Source of the DNA: JACVRW01 sp038323835
GTDB lineage: Bacteria; Actinomycetota; Thermoleophilia; Solirubrobacterales; Thermoleophilaceae
Length of the DNA: 64,000 nt
Direction: 5' to 3'
Assembly: GCA_038323835.1 (NCBI GenBank)
Contig: JBBQHI010000008.1
Coordinates: 31,433-95,432 of the forward strand
Each line of letters begins with the position of its first letter. The first letter of the stretch is position 1. The notes beneath the pieces are model-generated. The model did not search any database. It was given only the letters and a program-made list of their open reading frames with translations, and had not been told where the DNA came from. Made by a program: the position numbers and the translations under genes. Below are positions 42,707-51,517 of the stretch, one piece after another.

Positions 42707-44488
42707 TCACCGGGCCAGGGCTCCGACGACCTCCTGCCACCACGAGCGCTCGTCCAGCGAGGGATCGGCGCTGAGGCGGCGGCGGGCGTAGCGCTGGATC
42801 TGCGCTGCGGCGCCTATGGCGAGCGACGGCCCTGCGATCGCATAGCGGCCGTCGTCCAGCAGCACCAGGGAGCCGGGCTGGTCACGCCGCGTGCGGAGGT
42901 GCCGGATCACGCGGCATTTCTCGATCTCCTCGGGATGGCCGGGATCACCGTCGGGCTCAACCCACGGGCGCGTGGAGAAGATCACCGACCCGCTCCGCAC
43001 GTGCGGACGCCGCACCGCCTCGGGCTCGAACGGACCGTGCTGCCACCGCTCCATGAGCGCCGGGAAGTGGCGGGCCACCTCCTTGCGGAGCAGCACGTGG
43101 AGCCGGTCGCCGGCCTCGATCTGGGTGGACCCGCGCGGTGGGATCGCCTCGCCTCGCCGGACGATCACGTTCAGGAGCGCATCCCGCGGTAGCCCGAGGT
43201 CGCGTACGAAGTGGCCCACCACGGCGTCGCCGGGCGCCACCGGGAACTCCACCACCTCGGCCCCGAGCCGGCGGATCGTTCCGCTCTCGGCCAGCGGCCG
43301 CGGCAGCGCCGGCTCGTCGGTGGTGAGGCCGAGCGCCCTGGCCAGGGGCTCGAAGGTCGAGCCCTGGAGAAGGGTGGAGACCACCACCGCGAAGAACGCG
43401 ATGTTGAAGAACTCGCGGCTGTGCGGCACGCCCTCGATCACCGGGAAGGTGGCCAGCACCACGGGCACGCCGCCGCGCAGGCCCGCCCAGCCCAGGGCGA
43501 AGCGCTCCGCCGCGGAGAAGTGGTCGAAGGCCGTGGCCACCGCCGCCGCCAGCGGGCGGGCCACCACCACGAGCACGAGGGCGAGGATGGTGCCTTCGAA
43601 CCACACGTCGCCGAGCTGGCTGGGGAAGACGAGCAGGCCCAGCGTCAGGAACAGGGCGATCTGCGCCACCCACGCGAGCCCCTGGTGGAAGACGGTGATC
43701 GTGTTGCGCGCCGGGATCTGAGCGCTCCCCAGCACCAGCCCCGCAAGGTAGATCGCGAGAAAGCCGGAGCCGTGCAGGCTGTCGGCCGCCCCGAAGGCCA
43801 GGGCACCGGCGGCCATCGAAGCCACCGGGTAGAGGCCGCCGGTGGCGAACGCCATGCGGCGCATGGCCCACGCCGCGGCGAAGCCCACGCCCAGCCCGAC
43901 CACCACGCCGATCGAGATCTGCTGCACGAACAGCCCCACCATGTCGAGGAGCCCATACCCCGGCTCCTTGATCCAGTGGATGAAGCCGAGCACGAGCAGG
44001 ATCGCGATCGGGTCGTTGAATCCGGCCTCCGCCTCCAGGGTGCGGGCCAGCCGGCGCCGGAGCGTGGAGGTGCGCAGCAGCGAGAAGATGGCCGCACCGT
44101 CGGTGGCCGCCAGAATGGCTCCGAGCAGCAGCCCCTCGAGGGTCGACAGGTCGAAGAGCCAGATCGCCGAGATTGCGGTGATCACCGCGGTGCCGATGGT
44201 GGCCACCAGGGCAAGCATGAGTCCGGGCCGCAGGACGGGCCGGATCTCGGAGAAGCCGGCCATCAGCCCGCCCTCGAACAGGATGGCCGCCAGGGCGATG
44301 ATTCCCACCCTGCGGGCGAGCTCGTAGTCGTCGAGCTTGATCCACCCGGTGCCGTCCGAGCCGATGATCATCCCGAGCCCGAGGAACAGAAGGAGGCCGG
44401 GCACGCGGAGGCGCCCGGCAAGCAGGGCCGCGGCCAGCGCGGTGGCCAGGAGCGCGCCTGCGACGAGGATGAGCTGGCCGTCGCTCAT
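42707..44488 (-). CDS. CPA1-type potassium/proton antiporter with TrkA-C domain
   Basis: A 593-residue antiporter of the NhaP2/CvrA group. Twelve or so membrane helices (residues 1-390) include GLGMIIGSDG, AILFEGGLMAGFSEIRPVLR, the ion-site region GAILAATDGAAIFSLL and EAEAGFNDPIAILLVLGFIH, where the N-D pair carries the cation. The cytoplasmic tail has a TrkA-C-like domain (VEFPVAPGDAVVGHFVRDLG, GSTQIEAGDRLHVLLRKEV) for regulation by ligand. It exports K+ or Na+ in exchange for protons and helps volume and pH control. Confidence 0.93.
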   Translation of the reverse strand: MSDGQLILVAGALLATALAAALLAGRLRVPGLLLFLGLGMIIGSDGTGWIKLDDYELARRVGIIALAAILFEGGLMAGFSEIRPVLRPGLMLALVATIGTAVITAISAIWLFDLSTLEGLLLGAILAATDGAAIFSLLRTSTLRRRLARTLEAEAGFNDPIAILLVLGFIHWIKEPGYGLLDMVGLFVQQISIGVVVGLGVGFAAAWAMRRMAFATGGLYPVASMAAGALAFGAADSLHGSGFLAIYLAGLVLGSAQIPARNTITVFHQGLAWVAQIALFLTLGLLVFPSQLGDVWFEGTILALVLVVVARPLAAAVATAFDHFSAAERFALGWAGLRGGVPVVLATFPVIEGVPHSREFFNIAFFAVVVSTLLQGSTFEPLARALGLTTDEPALPRPLAESGTIRRLGAEVVEFPVAPGDAVVGHFVRDLGLPRDALLNVIVRRGEAIPPRGSTQIEAGDRLHVLLRKEVARHFPALMERWQHGPFEPEAVRRPHVRSGSVIFSTRPWVEPDGDPGHPEEIEKCRVIRHLRTRRDQPGSLVLLDDGRYAIAGPSLAIGAAAQIQRYARRRLSADPSLDERSWWQEVVGALAR

Positions 44489-44644
44489 CTGTCGCCCGGG
44501 CTCACGTCCACGCGTCCTGAGCTTTGCAGGATCCCGGACCGGGCGCTTCCGTGCTTGCTTGCACGGGTTCGAGCGCTCTTAGCGGGATTCAACTTGACCA
44601 CCCCCTTCTCGACCGCCCCGGGAGGAGGATGCTCCGCAGCAGGC

Positions 44645-44818
44645 ATGGGAGTCTTCGGTATCTATCGCGAACGTCTGGTGGCCGGCCTGGCCGCAGGTCA
44701 GACCCTGGACGAGCTCGACCGGGAGCTGCTCGTACCCGCGCCGCTTGATGAGGACCAGAAGGCCGCTCTCTGGCTGGTCGGCTTCTCGCTTATCGACCTG
44801 CGACGCACCGTCGCCTGA
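44645..44818 (+). CDS. Small hypothetical protein
   Basis: 57 residues: GVFGIYRERLVAGLAAGQTL, DELDRELLVPAPLDEDQKAA, then LWLVGFSLIDLRRTVA. Amphipathic helices, no motif that I know. The composition is protein-like and the frame starts cleanly at ATG, but no strong Shine-Dalgarno is close (an AGGAGG lies about 20 nt away). Confidence 0.5.
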   Translation: MGVFGIYRERLVAGLAAGQTLDELDRELLVPAPLDEDQKAALWLVGFSLIDLRRTVA

Positions 44819-44878
44819 GGGCACAGCTTCGCGTCGGGCGGCAGGGCCGCCCGGGTCCCCGGGGAATGATTCCCGCAG

Positions 44879-46279
44879 GTGACCTTTCCGACGATCGAGT
44901 TCGCCACGTTCTTCGTGGTCGTGTTCGTGCTGTCCTGGCTCCTCATGCCGCATCCGCGGCTGTGGCGCCCGTTCATTCTCGCCGTCTCCTACTTCTTCTA
45001 CGGATGGATCGATCCGCGCTGGGTCCTGCTCCTCGTGGGGTCCACGCTCGTGAACACGTTCGCCGCGCAGGTGATCGCACGCTCGCCCTCCGAGCGGATG
45101 CGCAGACGTGCGCTGTGGGGGGCGATCGGGTTCGACCTCGGCCTGCTGGGCACGTTCAAGTACCTCGGGTTCTTCGTGAGCTCGACGGACGACGCGCTGG
45201 ACGGCATCGGGCTGGGCTCACCGCTGCCGCTGCTTCAGGTGGTGTTGCCCATCGGCATCTCCTTCTTCACCTTCCAGGCGATCTCGTACGTGGTGGACGT
45301 GCACCGGGGCGAGACCCGGGCAGCATCGCTTGGAGACGTGGCCATCCTCCAGGGCTTCTTCCCCCACCTCGTGGCCGGGCCGATCGTGCGCGCCAACGAG
45401 CTGCTCCCGCAGCTCCGCACGCCCCGGGATCCACGCGCCGTGCTGGCCGGGCCCGGCCTGTTCCTGATCGCCGCGGGGCTGATCAAGAAGACGGTGGTGG
45501 CCGACGAGCTGGCTCGCCGCATCGTCGATCCGGTGTTCAACGATCCGGCCGCCCACTCTGGGGCCGAGGCCTTGCTCGCCATCTACGGCTTCGCCGCGCA
45601 GATCTACTGCGACTTCTCCGGCTACACGGACATGGCCATCGGGCTCGCGCTCCTGCTCGGGTTCGTACTGCCCCAGAACTTCGACCGCCCCTACCTGGCC
45701 ACGAGCCTGTGGGAGTTCTGGCGCCGCTGGCACATGACGCTGTCGCGCTGGCTGCGCGACTACCTCTACATCCCGCTGGGAGGGAACCGCGGCGGCCCCC
45801 GCCGCACCTACCGCAACCTGATGCTCACGATGCTGCTCGGCGGCCTCTGGCACGGGGCGGCCTGGACGTTCCTGGTCTGGGGCGGCATTCACGGCACGGC
45901 TCTCAGCGCCGAGCGCTGGGTGCGCGAGCGTTTCGGGACTCCGCGCGTGCCGGCGTGGCTCGCCTGGCTCGTGACCTTCCACGTCGTGTGCCTCGCGTGG
46001 GTCTTCTTCCGTGCGCCCGACCTGAGCATCGCCTTCGAGGTCCTGGGCAGGCTCGGGGCCGGAGGCCCGTCGCCACTCGTGACGCTCCCGGTGGTGTTCC
46101 TGACCGTGGCCGCGATCGCGGTCCAGGGCGTGCCGCCCGGCTGGTGGCGCGATGCCGAGGCCTGGGTCGTAGCCCGGCCCGCCGTGGCCCAGGGCGTGGC
46201 GCTCGGACTGCTCGTGGTGGCGGCCGATGCGGCCGTCGGCCAGCAGGGCGTGGCCCCCTTCATCTACTACCGGTTCTGA
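44879..46279 (+). CDS. MBOAT-family membrane O-acyltransferase (AlgI-like)
   Basis: A 466-residue multi-pass acyltransferase. It has the AlgI/DltB-type core: VLPIGISFFTFQAISYVVDV, GFFPHLVAGPIVRANELLPQ, YCDFSGYTDMAIGLALLLGF, RRWHMTLSRWLRDYLYIPLG and the catalytic His in LGGLWHGAAWTFLVWG. AlgI-like proteins move acetyl groups across the membrane onto exopolysaccharide. It begins at GTG and is followed 3 nt later by an SGNH protein, the usual partner that transfers the acetyl group outside the cell. Confidence 0.93.
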   Translation: MTFPTIEFATFFVVVFVLSWLLMPHPRLWRPFILAVSYFFYGWIDPRWVLLLVGSTLVNTFAAQVIARSPSERMRRRALWGAIGFDLGLLGTFKYLGFFVSSTDDALDGIGLGSPLPLLQVVLPIGISFFTFQAISYVVDVHRGETRAASLGDVAILQGFFPHLVAGPIVRANELLPQLRTPRDPRAVLAGPGLFLIAAGLIKKTVVADELARRIVDPVFNDPAAHSGAEALLAIYGFAAQIYCDFSGYTDMAIGLALLLGFVLPQNFDRPYLATSLWEFWRRWHMTLSRWLRDYLYIPLGGNRGGPRRTYRNLMLTMLLGGLWHGAAWTFLVWGGIHGTALSAERWVRERFGTPRVPAWLAWLVTFHVVCLAWVFFRAPDLSIAFEVLGRLGAGGPSPLVTLPVVFLTVAAIAVQGVPPGWWRDAEAWVVARPAVAQGVALGLLVVAADAAVGQQGVAPFIYYRF

Positions 46280-46282
46280 GCC

Positions 46283-47254
46283 ATGTACCCGACCGGAGAC
46301 CAGCGCGATCTGCGAATGCCCGCCGGACGGGTGCTCGTGGTGGTGGTCGTGGCGCTGGTCGTGGCCGCCCTCCTCAACTCGGAGGCGATCGTTCGGGCCG
46401 GCGAGGGGATGGGGAACGGCCCCACGCGAGACGCGGTGCTGTGGGCGGGCCGGCCTCTCGACGACGCGGCCGGCGCGGTGGGGCTCCACCTCCCGCGGAA
46501 GGGACTCGACCTCGCGTTCGGCCAGGAGCCGAAAACCCTGTCGGGCACTGAGCTCGAGCGGGGCTCGACCGCCATCCTGCGCCGGCACCCCAGGCGTGCC
46601 CAGCAGTTCCCCCAGCCCACCCGTGCCGATCCGTTGCACGTGCTCGTGACCGGCGACTCCCAGGCCGAGTTCGTCGGCCAGCGCATGCTGGACGCGGCCC
46701 CCGACGGGCTCCTCAACGTGGACGTGGTGGCCCGCAACGGCACGGGCCTCACGCGGCCGGAGTTCTTCAACTGGGAGGTGAACGCCAAGCAGGAGATCGC
46801 CGACCGCCGGCCCGACGCGGTGGTGATGGTGATGGGCGCCAACGACGGGTTCAACGTGGTGGTGGACGGCAGCGCGTACGGCCCCTTCACCCCGGAATGG
46901 GAGACCGAGTACGCGCGTCGCACCGCAGTGGTCATGCGCGAGCTGGGCAGCCGCGGCCGCAGGCCCGTGTACTGGGCGCCGCCGCCCACCGCGCGCAACG
47001 AGGAGTTCAACCGCATCTACCGCGTGCAGAACTTCGCGGTATCGCGCGCGGCCGAGGCGGTGCCGGGTGCGCGGTACGTGGACTTCTACGACGGCATCGG
47101 GAACGGCCGCTACCGGAACGTAACGAAGATCGACGGTCGCGAGGTGGTGTCCCGCCAGCCCGACGGGGTTCACTTCACACGCGACGGAGCGCTGACACCG
47201 GCGCGGCTGGTGGTGGAGTCGATGGCCCGGGACTACCCGGTGCTGGCGCCGTAG
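46283..47254 (+). CDS. Membrane-anchored SGNH/DUF459-like hydrolase or acetyltransferase
   Basis: A 323-residue protein with an N-terminal signal anchor (VLVVVVVALVVAALLNSEA) and an extracytoplasmic SGNH fold. Block I is VLVTGDSQAEFVGQRML (nucleophile Ser), block III MVMGANDGFNV, and block V DGVHFTRDG, with the catalytic Asp and His. Directly downstream of the MBOAT gene, it is best read as the outer acetyltransferase of a polysaccharide O-acetylation pair, analogous to AlgX/AlgJ or PatB. The glycan is unknown; no glycosyltransferase is adjacent. Confidence 0.88.
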   Translation: MYPTGDQRDLRMPAGRVLVVVVVALVVAALLNSEAIVRAGEGMGNGPTRDAVLWAGRPLDDAAGAVGLHLPRKGLDLAFGQEPKTLSGTELERGSTAILRRHPRRAQQFPQPTRADPLHVLVTGDSQAEFVGQRMLDAAPDGLLNVDVVARNGTGLTRPEFFNWEVNAKQEIADRRPDAVVMVMGANDGFNVVVDGSAYGPFTPEWETEYARRTAVVMRELGSRGRRPVYWAPPPTARNEEFNRIYRVQNFAVSRAAEAVPGARYVDFYDGIGNGRYRNVTKIDGREVVSRQPDGVHFTRDGALTPARLVVESMARDYPVLAP

Positions 47255-47261
47255 CGAAGGC

Positions 47262-47777
47262 TCAGTTCACCGACGGATCGCCCGGCATTGTGGCCAGCAA
47301 CGAGTACTCGCCGCCCTTGCGCCGGAGCGCCTCGGACCAGATGTCGCCGTCGGTGAAGGGATCCTCCACCTCGGCCGGCTCCACGATCCACGCGCCCTCG
47401 CCCAGCTCGTCGTCGAGCTGCCCCGCGGACCAGCCGGCGTAGCCGGCGTACACCCGCAGGCGCTGAAGCGTGAGCGTCGGGCGGCCCGGGTCGAGGGTGC
47501 CCAGCGAGCCCACCAGGCGCGTCCCTGCCTCCTCGGGATCGTCGAAGTCGCCCAGAGCCACAACCGATCCCGGAGCCACGGGACCGCCCACGTAGACCAG
47601 CTCCTCCGCATCCGGAAGCGAGGCCAGGGCTGGCACCGCGTCGGCCACGCTGGTCTCGGAGCGGTGGTTGAGCACCACTCCCATCGCCCCCTCCTCGGAG
47701 TGGTCGAGCACGAGGATCACCGCGCGCCGGAAGTAGTCGAACAGCGACGGTGCCGCGATCAGGAGCTTTCCGCGCAT
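47262..47777 (-). CDS. YqgE/AlgH family protein
   Basis: A 171-residue protein. It starts MRGKLLIAAPSLFDYFRRAV and has ILVLDHSEEGAMGVVLNHRS, VYVGGPVAPGSVVALGDFDD and VYAGYAGWSAGQLDDELGEG, all diagnostic of the UPF0301/AlgH family. The function is not settled. An in-frame GTG at 47786 is an equally plausible start. It is convergent with the SGNH gene. Confidence 0.92.
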   Translation of the reverse strand: MRGKLLIAAPSLFDYFRRAVILVLDHSEEGAMGVVLNHRSETSVADAVPALASLPDAEELVYVGGPVAPGSVVALGDFDDPEEAGTRLVGSLGTLDPGRPTLTLQRLRVYAGYAGWSAGQLDDELGEGAWIVEPAEVEDPFTDGDIWSEALRRKGGEYSLLATMPGDPSVN

Positions 47778-47837
47778 GCTGTCCACAACTCGATTCTTAC
47801 CCACCCACCCGGGATGCAGACCCACCGACGTTGGCTG

Positions 47838-47843
47838 TACCGT
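47838..47843 (+). promoter_or_regulatory. Putative -10 box of the interrupted membrane-protein gene
   Basis: TACCGT, 8 nt before the ATG at 47852; no Shine-Dalgarno. Confidence 0.35.
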
Positions 47844-47851
47844 GCCCGCGC

Positions 47852-48616
47852 ATGGAACAGAAGCTTGACGTGGGCACCATCTTCGAGCGCATCTTCGCGG
47901 TCTACAGGGACCAGTTCTCGCTGCTCGTGCCGGCGGCGCTCGTGGTGTTCGTTCCCGTGGCGATCCTGAACGGGACCCTCCGCGAGAGCGGCGGGTTCTT
48001 CCTGGCCATCGCGGCGATCATCGTCGGCGCGATCGCCACCTACTGGTTCTAGGGCATGGTCGTGGAGGCGGCGCACGACATCCTCGACGGGAAGCGCGAC
48101 CACACGGTCGGCTCGCTCCTGTCAGCAGTCACGCCGGTGATCGGGCCGCTGCTCGTCGCCGGCTTCCTGGGCGGGCTCGCCACCGGCATCGGCTTCGTGC
48201 TGCTGATCGTCCCGGGTCTGTTCCTGCTCACGATCTGGGCTCTGATCGCCCCGGTCATCGTGATCGAGCGAACCGACGCGATGTCGTCCTTCGGGCGCAG
48301 CCGGGCGCTGGTCAAGGGCCACGGGTGGCAGGTGCTGGCCGTGCTCATCGTGCTGCTCCTGCTGAAGCTCGTGCTGAGCGCGGTGGTGGCGGCGATCCTC
48401 ATCGCGATCGCCGACTCGGTGGTGAGCTACGTGGCGGCCGACCTGATCACCAACGTGCTCATCGCCCCGCTCTCGGCCCTGGCCGCGGCCATCCTCTACT
48501 TCGAGCTGAGACGACTCCACGGCGAGACGCCGCTTCCCGCCACCGCCACCTACTCCCCGTCCGATACGGCCCCCGGCCCCGAGGCCGCTGTGCCTCCGGC
48601 GCCTGAAAAGCCTTAA
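47852..48616 (+). pseudogene. Multi-pass membrane protein gene with an in-frame TAG
   Basis: A single frame of 255 codons is interrupted only by TAG at 48050-48052 (codon 67, after GAIATYWF). The first part (MEQKLDVGTIFERIFAVYRD, then LLVPAALVVFVPVAILNGTL) and the second (VVEAAHDILDGKRDHTVGSL, then IGFVLLIVPGLFLLTIWALI and RSRALVKGHGWQVLAVLIVL) make one six-helix protein of the glycerophosphodiester-phosphodiesterase membrane-domain or DUF975-like type. A Gln (CAG) is likely at the TAG. The second part could restart at ATG 48056. This is real decay, readthrough or a sequence error. Confidence 0.8.
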
Positions 48617-48621
48617 CGACG

Positions 48622-48627
48622 GATACT
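48622..48627 (+). promoter_or_regulatory. Putative -10 box of the glutamine amidotransferase gene
   Basis: GATACT, 6 nt before the GTG at 48634; no Shine-Dalgarno. Confidence 0.4.
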
Positions 48628-48633
48628 CGGCGG

Positions 48634-49338
48634 GTGCGCGTTCTCGCGGCCGTCCATAACGATGACGCGGGCCCGGGTGTCTTCGGCCAGGTCGCGCGGG
48701 AGGCGGGACACGAGCTCGTGGAGTGGCGCCCCGACGGAGGTGCGCCACCCGATCTGTCCGGGGTGGGCGCGGCCATGGTGTTCGGCGGCGCCATGAACGT
48801 GGACGAGGAGGAAAGGCTCCCGTGGCTGCGCGGCGAGAAGGACCTGCTCCGCGACCTGCTGTCCCGGGGTGTCCCGGTCGTCGGGCTCTGCCTCGGCGCG
48901 CAGCTCCTGGCCGAGGCCGCGGGCGCCACCCCGCGCCGCGCCTCGGAGCCGGAGATCGGCTGGAAGCCGGTGGAGCTGACTCCGGACGGCCGCCATGACC
49001 CGCTGCTGGCCGGGATCCCCGACCGGCTGGACGTGTTCGAGTGGCACAGCTACGAGGCGCCGCTGCCCGAGGGCGCCGTGCCACTTGCCCGCAGCCCGGT
49101 GTGCCTTCAGGCCTACCGCCTGAACGGCTCGCCCGCCTGGGGACTCCAGTTCCATGCCGAGGTAACGGAGCAGGACCTGAACCGCTGGTTCGACGCGTGG
49201 AGCACCGACGAGGACGCCGTGCGCAGCGGGCTCGACCCCGAGGCCCTGCGGACCGAGAGCAGCCGCCGCATCGAGGCCTGGAACGAGGTCGGGCGGGGCA
49301 TCGCCAGGCGCTTCCTCGCCGAGGCTGCCCGGGCCTAG
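48634..49338 (+). CDS. Class I glutamine amidotransferase-like protein
   Basis: A 234-residue stand-alone GATase domain. The nucleophile elbow VVGLCLGAQLLAEAAGATPR holds the catalytic Cys, WGLQFHAEVTEQDL the His-x-Glu pair, and the preceding AMVFGGAMNVDEEERLPWLR resembles the GMP-synthase-like group. It may hydrolyse glutamine or a gamma-glutamyl compound. No synthetase partner is fused. The TAG stop lies in the first bases of the second 81-bp repeat. Confidence 0.9.
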   Translation: MRVLAAVHNDDAGPGVFGQVAREAGHELVEWRPDGGAPPDLSGVGAAMVFGGAMNVDEEERLPWLRGEKDLLRDLLSRGVPVVGLCLGAQLLAEAAGATPRRASEPEIGWKPVELTPDGRHDPLLAGIPDRLDVFEWHSYEAPLPEGAVPLARSPVCLQAYRLNGSPAWGLQFHAEVTEQDLNRWFDAWSTDEDAVRSGLDPEALRTESSRRIEAWNEVGRGIARRFLAEAARA

Positions 49339-49413
49339 CGAGGAGCGGAGCCCGATCGGTGATCGGGCGAGCACCGCAGCCATGTCATCGGGCGGAGCAC
49401 CGGAGCACGTTCT
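49333..49413 (+). repeat. 81-bp dispersed repeat, copy 2
   Basis: Differs from 41588-41668 at one base (G for A). It provides the TAG of the amidotransferase gene and its last base is the first base of the TTA that encodes the convergent SDR stop, so it fills the whole intergenic space. The hairpin CCCGATC-GGT-GATCGGG lies at 49351-49367. Confidence 0.92.
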
Positions 49414-50159
49414 TATTCGTTCGGGGTCACGTACGCGCTGGAGATCCCGCCGTCCACCATGAAGGTCTGAGCGGTCACGTAGGAGGAATCGCCGGAGGCC
49501 AGGAACAGCGCGGCGCTGGCGATCTCGTGCGGGTCGGCGAAGCGCCCCATCGGCACGTGCACCAGCCGTCGCGCCGCCTGCTCCGGATCGGTGGAGTACA
49601 GCTCCTCGAGCAGCGGGGTGTTCACCGGGCCCGGACAGAGGGCGTTCACCCGCACGCCGCGGCGGGCGAACTCCACGCCCAGCTCCCGGGACAGCGCCAG
49701 CACGCCGCCCTTCGACGCCGTGTAGGAGATCTGCGACGTGGCCGCCCCGATCACGGCCACGAACGAGGCCGTGTTGATCACCGAGCCGCCCCCGCCCTCC
49801 AGGAGGTGGGGGATGCCGTGTTGGCAGCAGAGGAACACCGACTTCAGGTTCACGTCCTGCACGCGCTGCCAGGCCTCGAGCGTCGTGTCGAGCACGGACA
49901 CGTCGTCGGGCGGCGAGATGCCCGCGTTGTTGAAGAGCACGTCGATGCGCCCGAATTCCTCGCGCGCTCGCGTGTACATGCCCTCCACCTGCTGCGGGTC
50001 GGTCACGTCGGCTTGGAGCGCGAGATCCCCGCTGGACCCGGCCTGCAGGTCCACGCCCACCACCCGGGCGCCCTCGCGCTGGAAGAGCTCGGCGCTCGCG
50101 GCGCCGATGCCGCCTGCGGCCCCCGTGATCACGCACACCTTTCCCTCGAGCCGCCCCAT
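49413..50159 (-). CDS. Classical SDR oxidoreductase (FabG-like)
   Basis: A 248-residue classical short-chain dehydrogenase. The cofactor loop is VITGAAGGIGAASAELF, then NNAGI, the catalytic Ser in VINTASFVAVIG, Tyr-x3-Lys in SYTASKGGVLALSRELG, and the PGPVNTPLLEE loop. Acidic residues after strand 2 (VGVDLQAG) suggest NAD preference. It is the last gene of the polyamine-type operon, 2 nt after the ALDH stop, and may oxidise a hydroxy intermediate; the substrate is not known. Confidence 0.92.
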   Translation of the reverse strand: MGRLEGKVCVITGAAGGIGAASAELFQREGARVVGVDLQAGSSGDLALQADVTDPQQVEGMYTRAREEFGRIDVLFNNAGISPPDDVSVLDTTLEAWQRVQDVNLKSVFLCCQHGIPHLLEGGGGSVINTASFVAVIGAATSQISYTASKGGVLALSRELGVEFARRGVRVNALCPGPVNTPLLEELYSTDPEQAARRLVHVPMGRFADPHEIASAALFLASGDSSYVTAQTFMVDGGISSAYVTPNE

Positions 50160-50161
50160 CC

Positions 50162-51517
50162 TCACTCCGTTGCGTAGTAGACGTTCTTCAGCTCGGTGTA
50201 GTGCTCCAGCGCGTCCGGCCCGAGCTCCCGCCCCACGCCGGATTGCTTGAAGCCCCCGAACGGCGTGGCCACCCGCACCGAGGTGTTCGAGTTGATCGAG
50301 ATCACCCCGGTCTCCAGCGCCCGCGCCACGCGCAGGGCGCGGGCGCCGTCCCGCGTCCACACCGAGCCTGAGAGCCCGTACACCGTGTCGTTGGCCAGGC
50401 GCACGGCCTCCTCCTCGCCCTCGAACGGGATGACGCACGCCACCGGTCCGAAGATCTCCTCGCGCGCTGGCCGGTCGTCGTTCGCCACCGGGCAGAGCAC
50501 GGTGGGCGCGAACCAGTACCCGGGTCCGACCGGAGCCGAGCCCCGGATGGCCACCGGAGCCCCGTCCGGCACATAGGACGACACGGTCCGCAGCTGGTCC
50601 TCGGAGATCAGCGGCCCCATCTGCGTGGACTCGTCGAGCGGATCGCCCACGGAGATCGACCCGACGGCGCTCTCGAGATGGCCCATGAAATCGTCGAGCA
50701 CCGAGCGCTCCACCAGGATGCGCGACCGCGCGCAGCAGTCCTGGCCCGCGTTGCCGAACACCGCCGGCGACGCGGCGTGGGCCGCCGCCTCCACGTCGGC
50801 GTCAGCGAACACCACGTTGGCCGACTTGCCGCCGAGCTCGAGCGTCACCCGCTTGATCGTGCCCGCGGCGCCCTCGGCGATCCGCCGCCCCACCTCGGTG
50901 GAACCGGTGAACGCCACCTTCGCCACGTGCTCATGCTCCACGAGCCGTTGCCCGCACACCGACCCCGGCCCGGCCACCACGTTCACCACGCCCTCCGGGA
51001 GTCCCGCCTCGAGTGCGATCCGGGCCAGCTCGATCGACGTGAGCGGGGTGAGCTCGGCCGGCTTCAGCACCACCGTGTTCCCCGCCGCCAGCGCCGGGGC
51101 CACCTTCCAGGCCGCGATCGTCAGGGGGAAGTTCCACGGCGTGATGAGCCCCACCACGCCGAGCGGCTCCCGGAAGGTCATGTCCACACCGCCCGCCACC
51201 GGGATGGTCTTCCCGGTCAGCCGCTCGGGACCGGCGGCGTAGTAGCGGAAGGTGTCCACCACCATGCCCATCTCGCCGCGGGCGTCCCCGATCGGCTTGC
51301 CCGCGTTGCGCGCCTCGAGGCGGGCCAGCTGCTCGCGCCGGGAGTCCAGCTCGTCGGCGAGCCGGTGGAGAATCCGGGCGCGGTCGGCAGGCGCCACGGC
51401 ACGCCAGCTGGGAAAGGCGCCGCGTGCCGTCTCCACCGCGGCATCGACGTCGTCCGCCCCCGCCCGCGGCACCTCGGCCATCACCTCGGCCGTGGCCGGC
51501 TCGATAACGCGGATCAT
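50162..51517 (-). CDS. Aldehyde dehydrogenase (PuuC-like)
   Basis: A 451-residue NAD(P)-dependent aldehyde dehydrogenase. The cofactor region is ITPWNFPLTIAAWKVAPALA, then VAFTGSTEVGRRIAEGAAG, the catalytic Glu in VTLELGGKSANVVFADAD and the catalytic Cys in GNAGQDCCARSRILVERSVL. In context it should oxidise gamma-glutamyl-aminobutyraldehyde or a similar amino-aldehyde made during polyamine breakdown. The start overlaps the PuuD stop by 4 nt. Confidence 0.93.
   Translation of the reverse strand: MIRVIEPATAEVMAEVPRAGADDVDAAVETARGAFPSWRAVAPADRARILHRLADELDSRREQLARLEARNAGKPIGDARGEMGMVVDTFRYYAAGPERLTGKTIPVAGGVDMTFREPLGVVGLITPWNFPLTIAAWKVAPALAAGNTVVLKPAELTPLTSIELARIALEAGLPEGVVNVVAGPGSVCGQRLVEHEHVAKVAFTGSTEVGRRIAEGAAGTIKRVTLELGGKSANVVFADADVEAAAHAASPAVFGNAGQDCCARSRILVERSVLDDFMGHLESAVGSISVGDPLDESTQMGPLISEDQLRTVSSYVPDGAPVAIRGSAPVGPGYWFAPTVLCPVANDDRPAREEIFGPVACVIPFEGEEEAVRLANDTVYGLSGSVWTRDGARALRVARALETGVISINSNTSVRVATPFGGFKQSGVGRELGPDALEHYTELKNVYYATE

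Noticed and set aside
45218..47173. 651-codon minus-strand frame over the MBOAT and SGNH genes
   Set aside because: The plus-strand genes carry catalytic motifs; this frame does not.
18807..48616. Amber codon reassignment in this genome
   Set aside because: TAG interrupts two frames, but several intact genes (for example those ending at 7660, 12401, 13095 and 49338) end with TAG.
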